A stretch of 64,000 nucleotides of DNA from Siphlonurus alternatus (taxonomy: Eukaryota; Arthropoda; Insecta; Ephemeroptera; Siphlonuridae). This document shows positions 37,331-51,878 of the stretch, in pieces. The notes under the pieces were generated by a model. That model worked only from the letters and a program-made list of their open reading frames with translations. It was not told the DNA's origin and made no database searches. The stretch spans positions 39,447,194 through 39,511,193 of the forward strand of contig OX463778.1 in assembly GCA_949825025.1 (NCBI GenBank), read 5' to 3'. Made by a program: the position numbers and the translations under genes. The first letter of the stretch is position 1, and the number at the start of each line of letters is the position of its first letter.

Positions 37331-40300
37331 GGCAAAACGAATCGATTCCATTCCTAACACTTTGTTTTCGATATATAACATTGACTTTTTAAAATTCCAA
37401 AAAAGGGGTTTTTCTAACGTAACCAAAATTGCCATCCCATTATCTCAGTTTAGGTTTAAGGGAGAGAGTTGAAAGTTATATCGTCAAATTCTGCTTGACG
37501 AGGAGATGCTCTAGATTCCCTAAAAATTTAAATTCGGTGCACTTTTATTTTAATCTAAATTTCAGAATATTACGTATTCCTTGGATTCTGCTGCAATTAA
37601 TTTGGTGAAAATGGGTTGAAAGGTCTTGTTTCGATAAGGAGCAACTTTTTAACGCGCAAAAAGTCACTTTCGCCACCTTAAAAAAAGTGGAAAATTGACC
37701 CTTCGTGAACATGTGGGGGGGGTATTGGTATTTTCAAAGTTTGGTTCTTTAAAACTTTCTTGTAGTTGCAAGGAGAGTAATGTTATATTTTTTTTTGAAT
37801 TTGTCATGGCAAAACGAATCGATTCCATTCCTAACACTTTGTTTTCGATATATAACATTGACTTTTTAAAATTCCAAAAAAGGGGTTTTTCTAACGTAAC
37901 CAAAATTGCCATCCCATTATCTCAGTATAGGTTTAAGGGAGAGAGTTGAAAGTTATATTGTCAAAGTCTGCTTGACAAGGAGATGCCCTAGCCCTACTAA
38001 AAATTGAAATTCGGTGCACTTTTATTTGTAGCTATTTATCAGATTATTACGTATTCCTTGGATCCTGCTGCGATTAATTTGGTGAAAGTGGGTAGAAAGA
38101 TCTTGTTTCGATAAGGAGCAACTTCTTGACGCGCAAAAAGTCACTTTTGCCACCTTAAAAAAAGTGGAAAGGTGACCCTCCGTGAACATGTGGGGGGGTA
38201 TTGGTATTTTCAATGTTTCGTTCCTTAAAACGTTCTTGTAGTTAAAAGGAGAGTAATGTCATTTTTTTTTTAATTTGTCATGGCAAAACGAAACGATTCC
38301 ATTCCAAACACTTTGATTTCGATTTATACCATAGACTTTTTAAAATTCCAAAAATGGGGTTTTTCTAACGTAACCAAAATTGCCATCCCATTATCTCAGT
38401 TTAAGTTTAAGGGAGAGAAATGAAAGTTATATTGTCAAAGTCTGCTTGACAAGGAGATGCCCTAGCCCTACTAAAAATTGAAATTCGGTGCACTTTTATT
38501 TGTAGTCTTTTATCAGATTATTACGTATTCCTTGGATCCTGCTGCGATTAATTTGGTGAAAATGGGTAGAAAAATCTTGTTTCGATAAGGAGCAACTTCT
38601 TGACGCGCAAAAAGTCACTTTCGCCACCTTAAAAAAAGTGGAAAAGTGACCCTCCATGAACATGTGGGGGGGTATTGGTATTTTCAAAGTTTCGTTCCTT
38701 AAAACTTTCTTGTAGTTAAAAGGAGAGTAATGTTATATTTTTTTTTTTAATTTGTCATCGCAAAACGAATCGATTCCATTCCAAACACTTTGATTTCGAT
38801 TTATAACATTGACTTTTTAAAATTCCAAAAATGGGGTTTTTCTAACGTAACCAAAATTGCCATCCCATTATCTCAGTTTAGGTTTAAGGGAGAGAGTTGA
38901 AAGTTATATTGTCAAAATCTGCTTGACGAGGAGATGCTCTAGCCCCCCTAAAAATTTAAATTCGGTGCACTTTTATTTGTAGCTATATATCAGAATATTA
39001 CGTATTCCTTGGATTCTGCTGCAATTAATTTGGTGAAAATGGGTTGAAAGGTCTTGTTTCGATAAGGAGCAACTTTTTAACGCGCAAAAAGTCACTTTCG
39101 CCACCTTAAAAAAAGTGGAAAATTGACCCTCCGTGTACATGTGGGGGGGGTATTGGTATTTTCAAAGTTTCGTTCCTTAAAACTTTCTTGTAGTTAAAAG
39201 GAGAGTAATGTTATATTTTTTTTTGAATTTGTCATGGCAAAACGAACCGATTCCATTCCAAACACTTTGATTTCGATTTATAACATCGACTTTTTAAAAT
39301 TCCAAAAATGGGGTTTTTCTAACGTAACCAAAATTGCCATCTCATTATCTCAGTTTAAGTTTAAGGGAGAGAGTTGAAAGTTATATTGTCAAAGTCTGCT
39401 TGACAAGGAGATGCCCTAGCCCTACTAAAAATAGAAATTCGGTGCACTTTTATTTGTAGCTATATATCAGAATATTACGTATTCCTTGGATCCTGCTGCG
39501 ATTAATTTGGTGAAAATGGGTTGAAAGGTCTTGTTTCGATAAGGAACAACTTTTTAACGCGCAAAAAGTCACTTTCGCCACCTTAAAAAAAGTGGAAAAG
39601 TGACCCTTCGTGAACATGTGGGGGGGTATTGGTATTTTCAAAGTTTCGTTCTTTAAAACTTTCTTGTAGTTGCAAGGAGAGTAATGTTATATTTTTTTTT
39701 GAATTTGTCATCGCAAAACGAATCGATTCCATTCCTAACACTTTGTTTTCGATATATAACATTGACTTATTAAAATTCCAAAAAAGGGGTTTTTCTAACG
39801 TAACCAAAATTGCCATCCCATTATCTCAGTTTAGGTTTAAGGGAGAGAGTTAAAAGTTATATCGTCAAATTCTGCTTGACGAGGAGATGCTCTAGATTCC
39901 CTAAAAATTTAAATTCGGTGCACTTTTATTTTAATCTAAATTTCAGAATATTACGTATTCCTTAGATTCTGCTGCAATTAATTTGGTGAAAATGGGTTGA
40001 AAGGTCTTGTTTCGATAAGGAGCAACTTTTTAACGCGCAAAAAGTCACTTTCGCCACCTTAAAAAAAGTGGAAAATTGACCCTTCGTGAACATGTGGGGG
40101 GGTATTGGTATTTTCAAAGTTTCGTTCCTTAAAACTTTCTTGTAGTTAAAAAGAGAGTAATGTTATATTTTTTTTTGAATTTGTCATGGCAAAACGAACC
40201 GATTCCATTCCAAACACTTTGATTTCGATTTATAACATCGACTTTTTAAAATTCCAAAAATGGGGTTTTTCTAACGTAACCAAAATTGCCATCTCATTAT

Positions 40301-42566
40301 CTCAGTTTAAGTTTAAGGGAGAGAGTTGAAAGTTATATTGTCAAAGTCTGCTTGACAAGGAGATGCCCTAGCCCTACTAAAAATAGAAATTCGGTGCACT
40401 TTTATTTGTAGCTATATATCAGAATATTACGTATTCCTTGGATCCTGCTGCGATTAATTTGGTGAAAATGGGTTGAAAGGTCTTGTTTCGATAAGGAGCA
40501 ACTTTTTAACGCGCAAAAAGTCACTTTCGCCACCTTAAAAAAAGTGGAAAAGTGACCCTTCGTGAACATGTGGGGGGTATTGGTATTTTCAATGTTTCGT
40601 TCCTGAAAACTTTCTTGTAGTTGCAAGGAGAGTAATGTTATATTTTTTTTTTAATTTGTCATGGCAAAACGAATCGATTCCATTTCTAACACTTTGTTTT
40701 CGATTTATAACATCGACTTTTTAAAATTCAAAAAAAGGGGTTTTTCTAACGTAACCAAAATTGCTATCCCATTATCTCAGTTTAGGTTTAAGGGAGAGAG
40801 TTGAAAATTATATTGTCAAAGTCTGCTTGACGAGGAGATGCTCTAGCCCTCCTAAAAATTTAAATTCGGTGCACTTTTATTTTAATCTATATTTCAGAAT
40901 ATTACGTATTCCTTGGATTCTGCTGCAATTAATTTGGTGAAAATGGGTTGAAAGTTCTTGTTTCGATAAGGAGCAACTTTTTAACGCGCAAAAAGTCACT
41001 TTCGCCACCTTAAAAAAAGTGGAAAAGTGACCCTTCGTGAACATGTGGGGGGGTATTGGTATTTTCAAAGTTTCGTTCTTTAAAACTTTCTTGTAGTTGC
41101 AAGGAGAGTAATGTTATATTTTTTTTTGAATTTGTCATCGCAAAACGAATCGATTCCATTCCTAACACTTTGTTTTCGATATATAACATTGACTTTTTAA
41201 AATTCCAAAAAAGGGGTTTTTCTAACGTAACCAAAATTGCCATCCCATTATCTCAGTTTAGGTTTAAGGGAGAGAGTTGAAAGTTATATCGTCAAATTCT
41301 GCTTGACGAGGAGATGCTCTAGATTCCCTAAAAATTTAAATTCGGTGCACTTTTATTTTAATCTAAATTTCAGAATATTACGTATTCCTTGGATTCTGCT
41401 GCAATTAATTTGGTGAAAATGGGTTGAAAGGTCTTGTTTCGATAAGGAGCAACTTTTTAACGCGCAAAAAGTCACTTTCGCCACCTTAAAAAAAGTGGAA
41501 AAGTGACCCTCCGTGAACATGTGGGGGGGTATTGGAATTTTCAAAGTTTCGTTCCTTAAAACTTTCTTGCAGATAAAAGGAGAGTGATCTTATGTTTTTT
41601 TTTTAATTTGTCATTGCTAAACGATTCGATTCAATTCCTAACACTTTGTTTTCGATATATAACATTGACTTTTTAAAATTCCAAAAAAGGGGTTTTTCTA
41701 TCGTAACCAAAATTGCCATCCCATTATCTCAGTTTAATTTTAAGGGAAAGAGTTGAAAGTTATATTGTCAAATTCTGCTTGACAAGGAGATGCCCTAGCC
41801 CTACTAAAAATTGAAATTCTGTTCACTTTTATTTGTAGCTATATATCAGATTATTACGTATTCCTTAAATCCTGCTGCGATTAATTTAGGGAAAATGGGT
41901 AGAAAGGTCTAGTTTCAATAAGGATTAACTTCTTGAAGCGCAAAAAGTTCCTTTCGCTTCCTTAAAAAAATTGGAAAAGAGACCCTTCGTGAACATGTGG
42001 GGGGGTATTGGTATTTTCAAAGTTTCGTTCTTTAAAACTTTCTTTTAGTTGCAAGGAGAGTAATGTTATATTTTTTTTTTGAATTTGTCATGGCAAAACG
42101 AATCGATTCCATTCCTAACACTTGGTTTTCGATATATAACATTGACTTTTTAAAATTCCAAAAATGGGGTTTTTTTAACGTAACCAAAATTGCCATCCCA
42201 TTATCTCAGTTTAAGTTTAAGGGAGAGAGTTGAAAGTTATATTGTCAAAGTCTGCTTGACAAGGAGATGCCCTAGCCCTACTAAAAATTGAAATTCAGTG
42301 CACTTTTATTTGTAGCTATATATCAGAATATTACGTATTCCTTGGATCCTGCTGCGATTAATTTGGTGAAAATGGGTTGAAAGGTCTTGTTTCGATAAAG
42401 AGCAACTTTTTAACGCGCAAAATGTCACTTTCGCGACCTTAAAAAAAGTGGAAAGTGACCCTTCGTGAACATGTGGGGGGGTATTGGTATTTTCAAAGTT
42501 TCGTTCCTGAAAACTTTCTTGTAGTTGCAAGGAGAGTAATGTTATATTTTTTTTTTAATTTGTCAT
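37331..42566 (+). repeat. Eleven-monomer tandem duplication, copy 2
   Basis: This is a near-identical repeat of 32095-37330. One private difference is visible near 38084, gtgaaagtggg instead of gtgaaaatggg. Its last third, from about 41363, is also the start of the long block that copies 27082-36260, so it sits at a junction between two amplification events. Confidence 0.8.
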
Positions 42567-45500
42567 GGCAAAACGAATCGATTCCATTCCTAACACTTTG
42601 TTTTCGATATATAACATTGACTTTTTAAAATTCCAAAAAAGGGGTTTTTCTAACGTAACCAAAATTGCCATCCCATTATCTCAGTTTAGGTTTAAGGGAG
42701 AGAGTTGAAAGTTATATCGTCAAATTCTGCTTGACGAGGAGATGCTCTAGATTCCCTAAAAATTTAAATTCGGTGCACTTTTATTTTAATCTAAATTTCA
42801 GAATATTACGTATTCCTTGGATTCTGCTGCAATTAATTTGGTGAAAATGGGTTGAAAGGTCTTGTTTCGATAAGGAGCAACTTTTTAACGCGCAAAAAGT
42901 CACTTTCGCCACCTTAAAAAAAGTGGAAAATTGACCCTTCGTGAACATGTGGGGGGGTATTGGTATTTTCAAAGTTTGGTTCTTTAAAACTTTCTTGTAG
43001 TTGCAAGGAGAGTAATGTTATATTTTTTTTTGAATTTGTCATGGCAAAACGAATCGATTCCATTCCTAACACTTTGTTTTCGATATATAACATTGACTTT
43101 TTAAAATTCCAAAAAAGGGGTTTTTCTAACGTAACCAAAATTGCCATCCCATTATCTCAGTATAGGTTTAAGGGAGAGAGTTGAAAGTTATATTGTCAAA
43201 GTCTGCTTGACAAGGAGATGCCCTAGCCCTACTAAAAATTGAAATTCGGTGCACTTTTATTTGTAGCTTTTTATCAGATTATTACGTATTCCTTGGATCC
43301 TGCTGCGATTAATTTGGTGAAAATGGGTAGAAAGATCTTGTCTCGATAAGGAGCAACTTCTTGACGCGCAAAAAGTCACTTTCGCCACCTTAAAAAAAGT
43401 GGAAAAGTGACCCTTCGTGAACATGTGGGGGGGTATTGGTATTTTCAAAGTTTCGTTCCTTAAAACTTTCTTGTAGTTAAAAGGAGAGTAAAGTTATATT
43501 TTTTTTTTTAATTTGTCATGGCTAAACGAATCGATTCCATTCCAAGCACTTTGATTTCGATTTATAACATCGACTTTTTAAAATTCCAAAAATGGTGTTT
43601 TTCTAACGTAACCAAAATTACCATCCCATTATCTCAGTTTAGGTTTAAGGGAGAGAGTTGAAAGTTATATTGTCAAAGTCTGCTTGACGAGGAGATGCTC
43701 TAGCCCCCCTAAAAATTTAAATTCGGTGCACTTTTATTTTAATCTATATTTCAGAATATTACGTATTCCTTGGATTCTGCTGCAATTAATTTGGTGAAAA
43801 TGGGTTGAAAGGTCTTGTTTCGAAAAGGAGCAACTTTTTAACGCGCAAAAGGTCACTTTCGCCACATTAAAAAAAGTGGAAAAGTGACCCTTCGTGAACA
43901 TGTGGGGGGGTATTAGTATTTTCAAAGTTTCGTTCTTTAAAACTTTCTTGTAATTGCAAGGAGAGTAATGTTATAATTTTTTTTGAATTTGTCATGGCAA
44001 AACGAATCGAATCCATTCCTAACACTTTGTTTTCGATATATAACATTTACTTTTTAAAATTCCAAAAAAGGGGTTTTTCAAACGTAACCAAAATTGCCAT
44101 CCCATTATCTCAGTATAAGTTTAAGGGAGAGAGTTGAAAGTTATATTGTCAAAATCTGCTTGACAAGGAGATGCCCTAGCCCTACTAAAAATTGAAATTC
44201 GGTGCACTTTTATTTGTGGCTATTTAGCAGATAATTACGTATTCCTTGGATCCTGCTGCAATTATTTTGGTGAAAATGGGTAGAAAGATCTTATTTCGAT
44301 AAGGAGCAACTTCTTGACGCGCAAAAAGTCACTTTCGCCACCTTAAAAAGAGTGGAAAATTGACCCTCCGTGTACATGTGGGGGGGGTATTGGTATTTTC
44401 AAAGTTTCGTTCCTTAAAACTTTCTTGTAGTTAAAAGGAGAGTAATGTTATATTTTTTTTTGAATTTGTCATGGCAAAACGAACCGATTCCATTCCAAAC
44501 ACTTTGATTTCGATTTATAACATCGACTTTTTAAAATTCCAAAAATGGGGTTTTTCTAACGTAACCAAAATTGCCATCTCATTATCTCAGTTTAAGTTTA
44601 AGGGAGAGAGTTGAAAGTTATATTGTCAAAGTCTGCTTGACAAGGAGATGCCCTAGCCCTACTAAAAATAGAAATTCGGTGCACTTTTATTTGTAGCTAT
44701 ATATCAGAATATTACGTATTCCTTGGATCCTGCTGCGATTAATTTGGTGAAAATGGGTTGAAAGGTCTTGTTTCGATAAGGAACAACTTTTTAACGCGCA
44801 AAAAGTCACTTTCGCCACCTTAAAAAAAGTGGAAAAGTGACCCTTCGTGAACATGTGGGGGGGTATTGGTATTTTCAAAGTTTCGTTCTTTAAAACTTTC
44901 TTGTAGTTGCAAGGAGAGTAATGTTATATTTTTTTTTGAATTTGTCATCGCAAAACGAATCGATTCCATTCCTAACACTTTGTTTTCGATATATAACATT
45001 GACTTATTAAAATTCCAAAAAAGGGGTTTTTCTAACGTAACCAAAATTGCCATCCCATTATCTCAGTTTAGGTTTAAGGGAGAGAGTTAAAAGTTATATC
45101 GTCAAATTCTGCTTGACGAGGAGATGCTCTAGATTCCCTAAAAATTTAAATTCGGTGCACTTTTATTTTAATCTAAATTTCAGAATATTACGTATTCCTT
45201 AGATTCTGCTGCAATTAATTTGGTGAAAATGGGTTGAAAGGTCTTGTTTCGATAAGGAGCAACTTTTTAACGCGCAAAAAGTCACTTTCGCCACCTTAAA
45301 AAAAGTGGAAAATTGACCCTTCGTGAACATGTGGGGGGGTATTGGTATTTTCAAAGTTTCGTTCCTTAAAACTTTCTTGTAGTTAAAAAGAGAGTAATGT
45401 TATATTTTTTTTTGAATTTGTCATGGCAAAACGAACCGATTCCATTCCAAACACTTTGATTTCGATTTATAACATCGACTTTTTAAAATTCCAAAAATGG

Positions 45501-48500
45501 GGTTTTTCTAACGTAACCAAAATTGCCATCTCATTATCTCAGTTTAAGTTTAAGGGAGAGAGTTGAAAGTTATATTGTCAAAGTCTGCTTGACAAGGAGA
45601 TGCCCTAGCCCTACTAAAAATAGAAATTCGGTGCACTTTTATTTGTAGCTATATATCAGAATATTACGTATTCCTTGGATCCTGCTGCGATTAATTTGGT
45701 GAAAATGGGTTGAAAGGTCTTGTTTCGATAAGGAGCAACTTTTTAACGCGCAAAAAGTCACTTTCGCCACCTTAAAAAAAGTGGAAAAGTGACCCTTCGT
45801 GAACATGTGGGGGGTATTGGTATTTTCAATGTTTCGTTCCTGAAAACTTTCTTGTAGTTGCAAGGAGAGTAATGTTATATTTTTTTTTTAATTTGTCATG
45901 GCAAAACGAATCGATTCCATTTCTAACACTTTGTTTTCGATTTATAACATCGACTTTTTAAAATTCAAAAAAAGGGGTTTTTCTAACGTAACCAAAATTG
46001 CTATCCCATTATCTCAGTTTAGGTTTAAGGGAGAGAGTTGAAAATTATATTGTCAAAGTCTGCTTGACGAGGAGATGCTCTAGCCCTCCTAAAAATTTAA
46101 ATTCGGTGCACTTTTATTTTAATCTATATTTCAGAATATTACGTATTCCTTGGATTCTGCTGCAATTAATTTGGTGAAAATGGGTTGAAAGTTCTTGTTT
46201 CGATAAGGAGCAACTTTTTAACGCGCAAAAAGTCACTTTCGCCACCTTAAAAAAAGTGGAAAAGTGACCCTTCGTGAACATGTGGGGGGGTATTGGTATT
46301 TTCAAAGTTTCGTTCTTTAAAACTTTCTTGTAGTTGCAAGGAGAGTAATGTTATATTTTTTTTTGAATTTGTCATCGCAAAACGAATCGATTCCATTCCT
46401 AACACTTTGTTTTCGATATATAACATTGACTTTTTAAAATTCCAAAAAAGGGGTTTTTCTAACGTAACCAAAATTGCCATCCCATTATCTCAGTTTAGGT
46501 TTAAGGGAGAGAGTTGAAAGTTATATCGTCAAATTCTGCTTGACGAGGAGATGCTCTAGATTCCCTAAAAATTTAAATTCGGTGCACTTTTATTTTAATC
46601 TAAATTTCAGAATATTACGTATTCCTTGGATTCTGCTGCAATTAATTTGGTGAAAATGGGTTGAAAGGTCTTGTTTCGATAAGGAGCAACTTTTTAACGC
46701 GCAAAAAGTCACTTTCGCCACCTTAAAAAAAGTGGAAAATTGACCCTTCGTGAACATGTGGGGGGGGTATTGGTATTTTCAAAGTTTGGTTCTTTAAAAC
46801 TTTCTTGTAGTTGCAAGGAGAGTAATGTTATATTTTTTTTTGAATTTGTCATGGCAAAACGAATCGATTCCATTCCTAACACTTTGTTTTCGATATATAA
46901 CATTGACTTTTTAAAATTCCAAAAAAGGGGTTTTTCTAACGTAACCAAAATTGCCATCCCATTATCTCAGTATAGGTTTAAGGGAGAGAGTTGAAAGTTA
47001 TATTGTCAAAGTCTGCTTGACAAGGAGATGCCCTAGCCCTACTAAAAATTGAAATTCGGTGCACTTTTATTTGTAGCTATTTATCAGATTATTACGTATT
47101 CCTTGGATCCTGCTGCGATTAATTTGGTGAAAATGGGTAGAAAGATCTTGTTTCGATAAGGAGCAACTTCTTGACGCGCAAAAAGTCACTTTTGCCACCT
47201 TAAAAAAAGTGGAAAGGTGACCCTCCGTGAACATGTGGGGGGGTATTGGTATTTTCAATGTTTCGTTCCTTAAAACGTTCTTGTAGTTAAAAGGAGAGTA
47301 ATGTCATTTTTTTTTTAATTTGTCATGGCAAAACGAAACGATTCCATTCCAAACACTTTGATTTCGATTTATACCATAGACTTTTTAAAATTCCAAAAAT
47401 GGGGTTTTTCTAACGTAACCAAAATTGCCATCCCATTATCTCAGTTTAAGTTTAAGGGAGAGAAATGAAAGTTATATTGTCAAAGTCTGCTTGACAAGGA
47501 GATGCCCTAGCCCTACTAAAAATTGAAATTCGGTGCACTTTTATTTGTAGTCTTTTATCAGATTATTACGTATTCCTTGGATCCTGCTGCGATTAATTTG
47601 GTGAAAATGGGTAGAAAAATCTTGTTTCGATAAGGAGCAACTTCTTGACGCGCAAAAAGTCACTTTCGCCACCTTAAAAAAAGTGGAAAAGTGACCCTCC
47701 ATGAACATGTGGGGGGGTATTGGTATTTTCAAAGTTTCGTTCCTTAAAACTTTCTTGTAGTTAAAAGGAGAGTAATGTTATATTTTTTTTTTTAATTTGT
47801 CATCGCAAAACGAATCGATTCCATTCCAAACACTTTGATTTCGATTTATAACATTGACTTTTTAAAATTCCAAAAATGGGGTTTTTCTAACGTAACCAAA
47901 ATTGCCACCCCATTATCTCAGTTTAGGTTTAAGGGAGAGAGTTGAAAGTTATATTGTCAAAATCTGCTTGACGAGGAGATGCTCTAGCCCCCCTAAAAAT
48001 TTAAATTCGGTGCACTTTTATTTGTAGCTATATATCAGAATATTACGTATTCCTTGGATTCTGCTGCAATTAATTTGGTGAAAATGGGTTGAAAGGTCTT
48101 GTTTCGATAAGGAGCAACTTTTTAACGCGCAAAAAGTCACTTTCGCCACCTTAAAAAAAGTGGAAAATTGACCCTCCGTGTACATGTGGGGGGGGTATTG
48201 GTATTTTCAAAGTTTCGTTCCTTAAAACTTTCTTGTAGTTAAAAGGAGAGTAATGTTATATTTTTTTTTGAATTTGTCATGGCAAAACGAACCGATTCCA
48301 TTCCAAACACTTTGATTTCGATTTATAACATCGACTTTTTAAAATTCCAAAAATGGGGTTTTTCTAACGTAACCAAAATTGCCATCTCATTATCTCAGTT
48401 TAAGTTTAAGGGAGAGAGTTGAAAGTTATATTGTCAAAGTCTGCTTGACAAGGAGATGCCCTAGCCCTACTAAAAATAGAAATTCGGTGCACTTTTATTT

Positions 48501-50541
48501 GTAGCTATATATCAGAATATTACGTATTCCTTGGATCCTGCTGCGATTAATTTGGTGAAAATGGGTTGAAAGGTCTTGTTTCGATAAGGAACAACTTTTT
48601 AACGCGCAAAAAGTCACTTTCGCCACCTTAAAAAAAGTGGAAAAGTGACCCTTCGTGAACATGTGGGGGGGTATTGGTATTTTCAAAGTTTCGTTCTTTA
48701 AAACTTTCTTGTAGTTGCAAGGAGAGTAATGTTATATTTTTTTTTGAATTTGTCATCGCAAAACGAATCGATTCCATTCCTAACACTTTGTTTTCGATAT
48801 ATAACATTGACTTATTAAAATTCCAAAAAAGGGGTTTTTCTAACGTAACCAAAATTGCCATCCCATTATCTCAGTTTAGGTTTAAGGGAGAGAGTTAAAA
48901 GTTATATCGTCAAATTCTGCTTGACGAGGAGATGCTCTAGATTCCCTAAAAATTTAAATTCGGTGCACTTTTATTTTAATCTAAATTTCAGAATATTACG
49001 TATTCCTTAGATTCTGCTGCAATTAATTTGGTGAAAATGGGTTGAAAGGTCTTGTTTCGATAAGGAGCAACTTTTTAACGCGCAAAAAGTCACTTTCGCC
49101 ACCTTAAAAAAAGTGGAAAATTGACCCTTCGTGAACATGTGGGGGGGTATTGGTATTTTCAAAGTTTCGTTCCTTAAAACTTTCTTGTAGTTAAAAAGAG
49201 AGTAATGTTATATTTTTTTTTGAATTTGTCATGGCAAAACGAACCGATTCCATTCCAAACACTTTGATTTCGATTTATAACATCGACTTTTTAAAATTCC
49301 AAAAATGGGGTTTTTCTAACGTAACCAAAATTGCCATCTCATTATCTCAGTTTAAGTTTAAGGGAGAGAGTTGAAAGTTATATTGTCAAAGTCTGCTTGA
49401 CAAGGAGATGCCCTAGCCCTACTAAAAATAGAAATTCGGTGCACTTTTATTTGTAGCTATATATCAGAATATTACGTATTCCTTGGATCCTGCTGCGATT
49501 AATTTGGTGAAAATGGGTTGAAAGGTCTTGTTTCGATAAGGAGCAACTTTTTAACGCGCAAAAAGTCACTTTCGCCACCTTAAAAAAAGTGGAAAAGTGA
49601 CCCTTCGTGAACATGTGGGGGGTATTGGTATTTTCAATGTTTCGTTCCTGAAAACTTTCTTGTAGTTGCAAGGAGAGTAATGTTATATTTTTTTTTTAAT
49701 TTGTCATGGCAAAACGAATCGATTCCATTTCTAACACTTTGTTTTCGATTTATAACATCGACTTTTTAAAATTCAAAAAAAGGGGTTTTTCTAACGTAAC
49801 CAAAATTGCTATCCCATTATCTCAGTTTAGGTTTAAGGGAGAGAGTTGAAAATTATATTGTCAAAGTCTGCTTGACGAGGAGATGCTCTAGCCCTCCTAA
49901 AAATTTAAATTCGGTGCACTTTTATTTTAATCTATATTTCAGAATATTACGTATTCCTTGGATTCTGCTGCAATTAATTTGGTGAAAATGGGTTGAAAGT
50001 TCTTGTTTCGATAAGGAGCAACTTTTTAACGCGCAAAAAGTCACTTTCGCCACCTTAAAAAAAGTGGAAAAGTGACCCTTCGTGAACATGTGGGGGGGTA
50101 TTGGTATTTTCAAAGTTTCGTTCTTTAAAACTTTCTTGTAGTTGCAAGGAGAGTAATGTTATATTTTTTTTTGAATTTGTCATCGCAAAACGAATCGATT
50201 CCATTCCTAACACTTTGTTTTCGATATATAACATTGACTTTTTAAAATTCCAAAAAAGGGGTTTTTCTAACGTAACCAAAATTGCCATCCCATTATCTCA
50301 GTTTAGGTTTAAGGGAGAGAGTTGAAAGTTATATCGTCAAATTCTGCTTGACGAGGAGATGCTCTAGATTCCCTAAAAATTTAAATTCGGTGCACTTTTA
50401 TTTTAATCTAAATTTCAGAATATTACGTATTCCTTGGATTCTGCTGCAATTAATTTGGTGAAAATGGGTTGAAAGGTCTTGTTTCGATAAGGAGCAACTT
50501 TTTAACGCGCAAAAAGTCACTTTCGCCACCTTAAAAAAAGT
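41363..50541 (+). repeat. Long segmental copy of 27082-36260 (offset 14,281 bp, 30 monomers)
   Basis: About nineteen consecutive monomers match at a constant offset of 14,281 bp. Private markers carried by both segments include cttgtctcgataagg (29058 and 43339), gaaagttcttg (31909 and 46190) and gggagagaaatgaaag (33176 and 47457). Resemblance ends near 36260/50541. Few differences are visible; one is gccaccccatt near 47905 where the source has gccatcccatt. The copy carries no transposon-like insertion. Confidence 0.8.
49020..50450 (+). repeat. Three-monomer tandem duplication, copy 1 (1,427 bp)
   Basis: The monomers with aaaaagagag (near 49191), a six-G run (near 49617) and gaaagttcttg (near 49994) are repeated in the same order 1,427 bp downstream. 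Confidence 0.75.
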
Positions 50542-51878
50542 GGAAAATTGACCCTTCGTGAACATGTGGGGGGGTATTGGTATTTTCAAAGTTTCGTTCC
50601 TTAAAACTTTCTTGTAGTTAAAAAGAGAGTAATGTTATATTTTTTTTTGAATTTGTCATGGCAAAACGAACCGATTCCATTCCAAACACTTTGATTTCGA
50701 TTTATAACATCGACTTTTTAAAATTCCAAAAATGGGGTTTTTCTAACGTAACCAAAATTGCCATCTCATTATCTCAGTTTAAGTTTAAGGGAGAGAGTTG
50801 AAAGTTATATTGTCAAAGTCTGCTTGACAAGGAGATGCCCTAGCCCTACTAAAAATAGAAATTCGGTGCACTTTTATTTGTAGCTATATATCAGAATATT
50901 ACGTATTCCTTGGATCCTGCTGCGATTAATTTGGTGAAAATGGGTTGAAAGGTCTTGTTTCGATAAGGAGCAACTTTTTAACGCGCAAAAAGTCACTTTC
51001 GCCACCTTAAAAAAAGTGGAAAAGTGACCCTTCGTGAACATGTGGGGGGTATTGGTATTTTCAATGTTTCGTTCCTGAAAACTTTCTTGTAGTTGCAAGG
51101 AGAGTAATGTTATATTTTTTTTTTAATTTGTCATGGCAAAACGAATCGATTCCATTTCTAACACTTTGTTTTCGATTTATAACATCGACTTTTTAAAATT
51201 CAAAAAAAGGGGTTTTTCTAACGTAACCAAAATTGCTATCCCATTATCTCAGTTTAGGTTTAAGGGAGAGAGTTGAAAATTATATTGTCAAAGTCTGCTT
51301 GACGAGGAGATGCTCTAGCCCTCCTAAAAATTTAAATTCGGTGCACTTTTATTTTAATCTATATTTCAGAATATTACGTATTCCTTGGATTCTGCTGCAA
51401 TTAATTTGGTGAAAATGGGTTGAAAGTTCTTGTTTCGATAAGGAGCAACTTTTTAACGCGCAAAAAGTCACTTTCGCCACCTTAAAAAAAGTGGAAAAGT
51501 GACCCTTCGTGAACATGTGGGGGGGTATTGGTATTTTCAAAGTTTCGTTCTTTAAAACTTTCTTGTAGTTGCAAGGAGAGTAATGTTATATTTTTTTTTG
51601 AATTTGTCATCGCAAAACGAATCGATTCCATTCCTAACACTTTGTTTTCGATATATAACATTGACTTTTTAAAATTCCAAAAAAGGGGTTTTTCTAACGT
51701 AACCAAAATTGCCATCCCATTATCTCAGTTTAGGTTTAAGGGAGAGAGTTGAAAGTTATATCGTCAAATTCTGCTTGACGAGGAGATGCTCTAGATTCCC
51801 TAAAAATTTAAATTCGGTGCACTTTTATTTTAATCTAAATTTCAGAATATTACGTATTCCTTGGATTCTGCTGCAATT
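50451..51878 (+). repeat. Three-monomer tandem duplication, copy 2
   Basis: It repeats 49020-50450; the six-G run falls near 51044 and gaaagttcttg near 51423. From about 50435 to 53400 the sequence also matches 45200-48165 at an eleven-monomer offset (5,235 bp). The three extra monomers are therefore best read as a late local insertion into an already duplicated block. Confidence 0.75.
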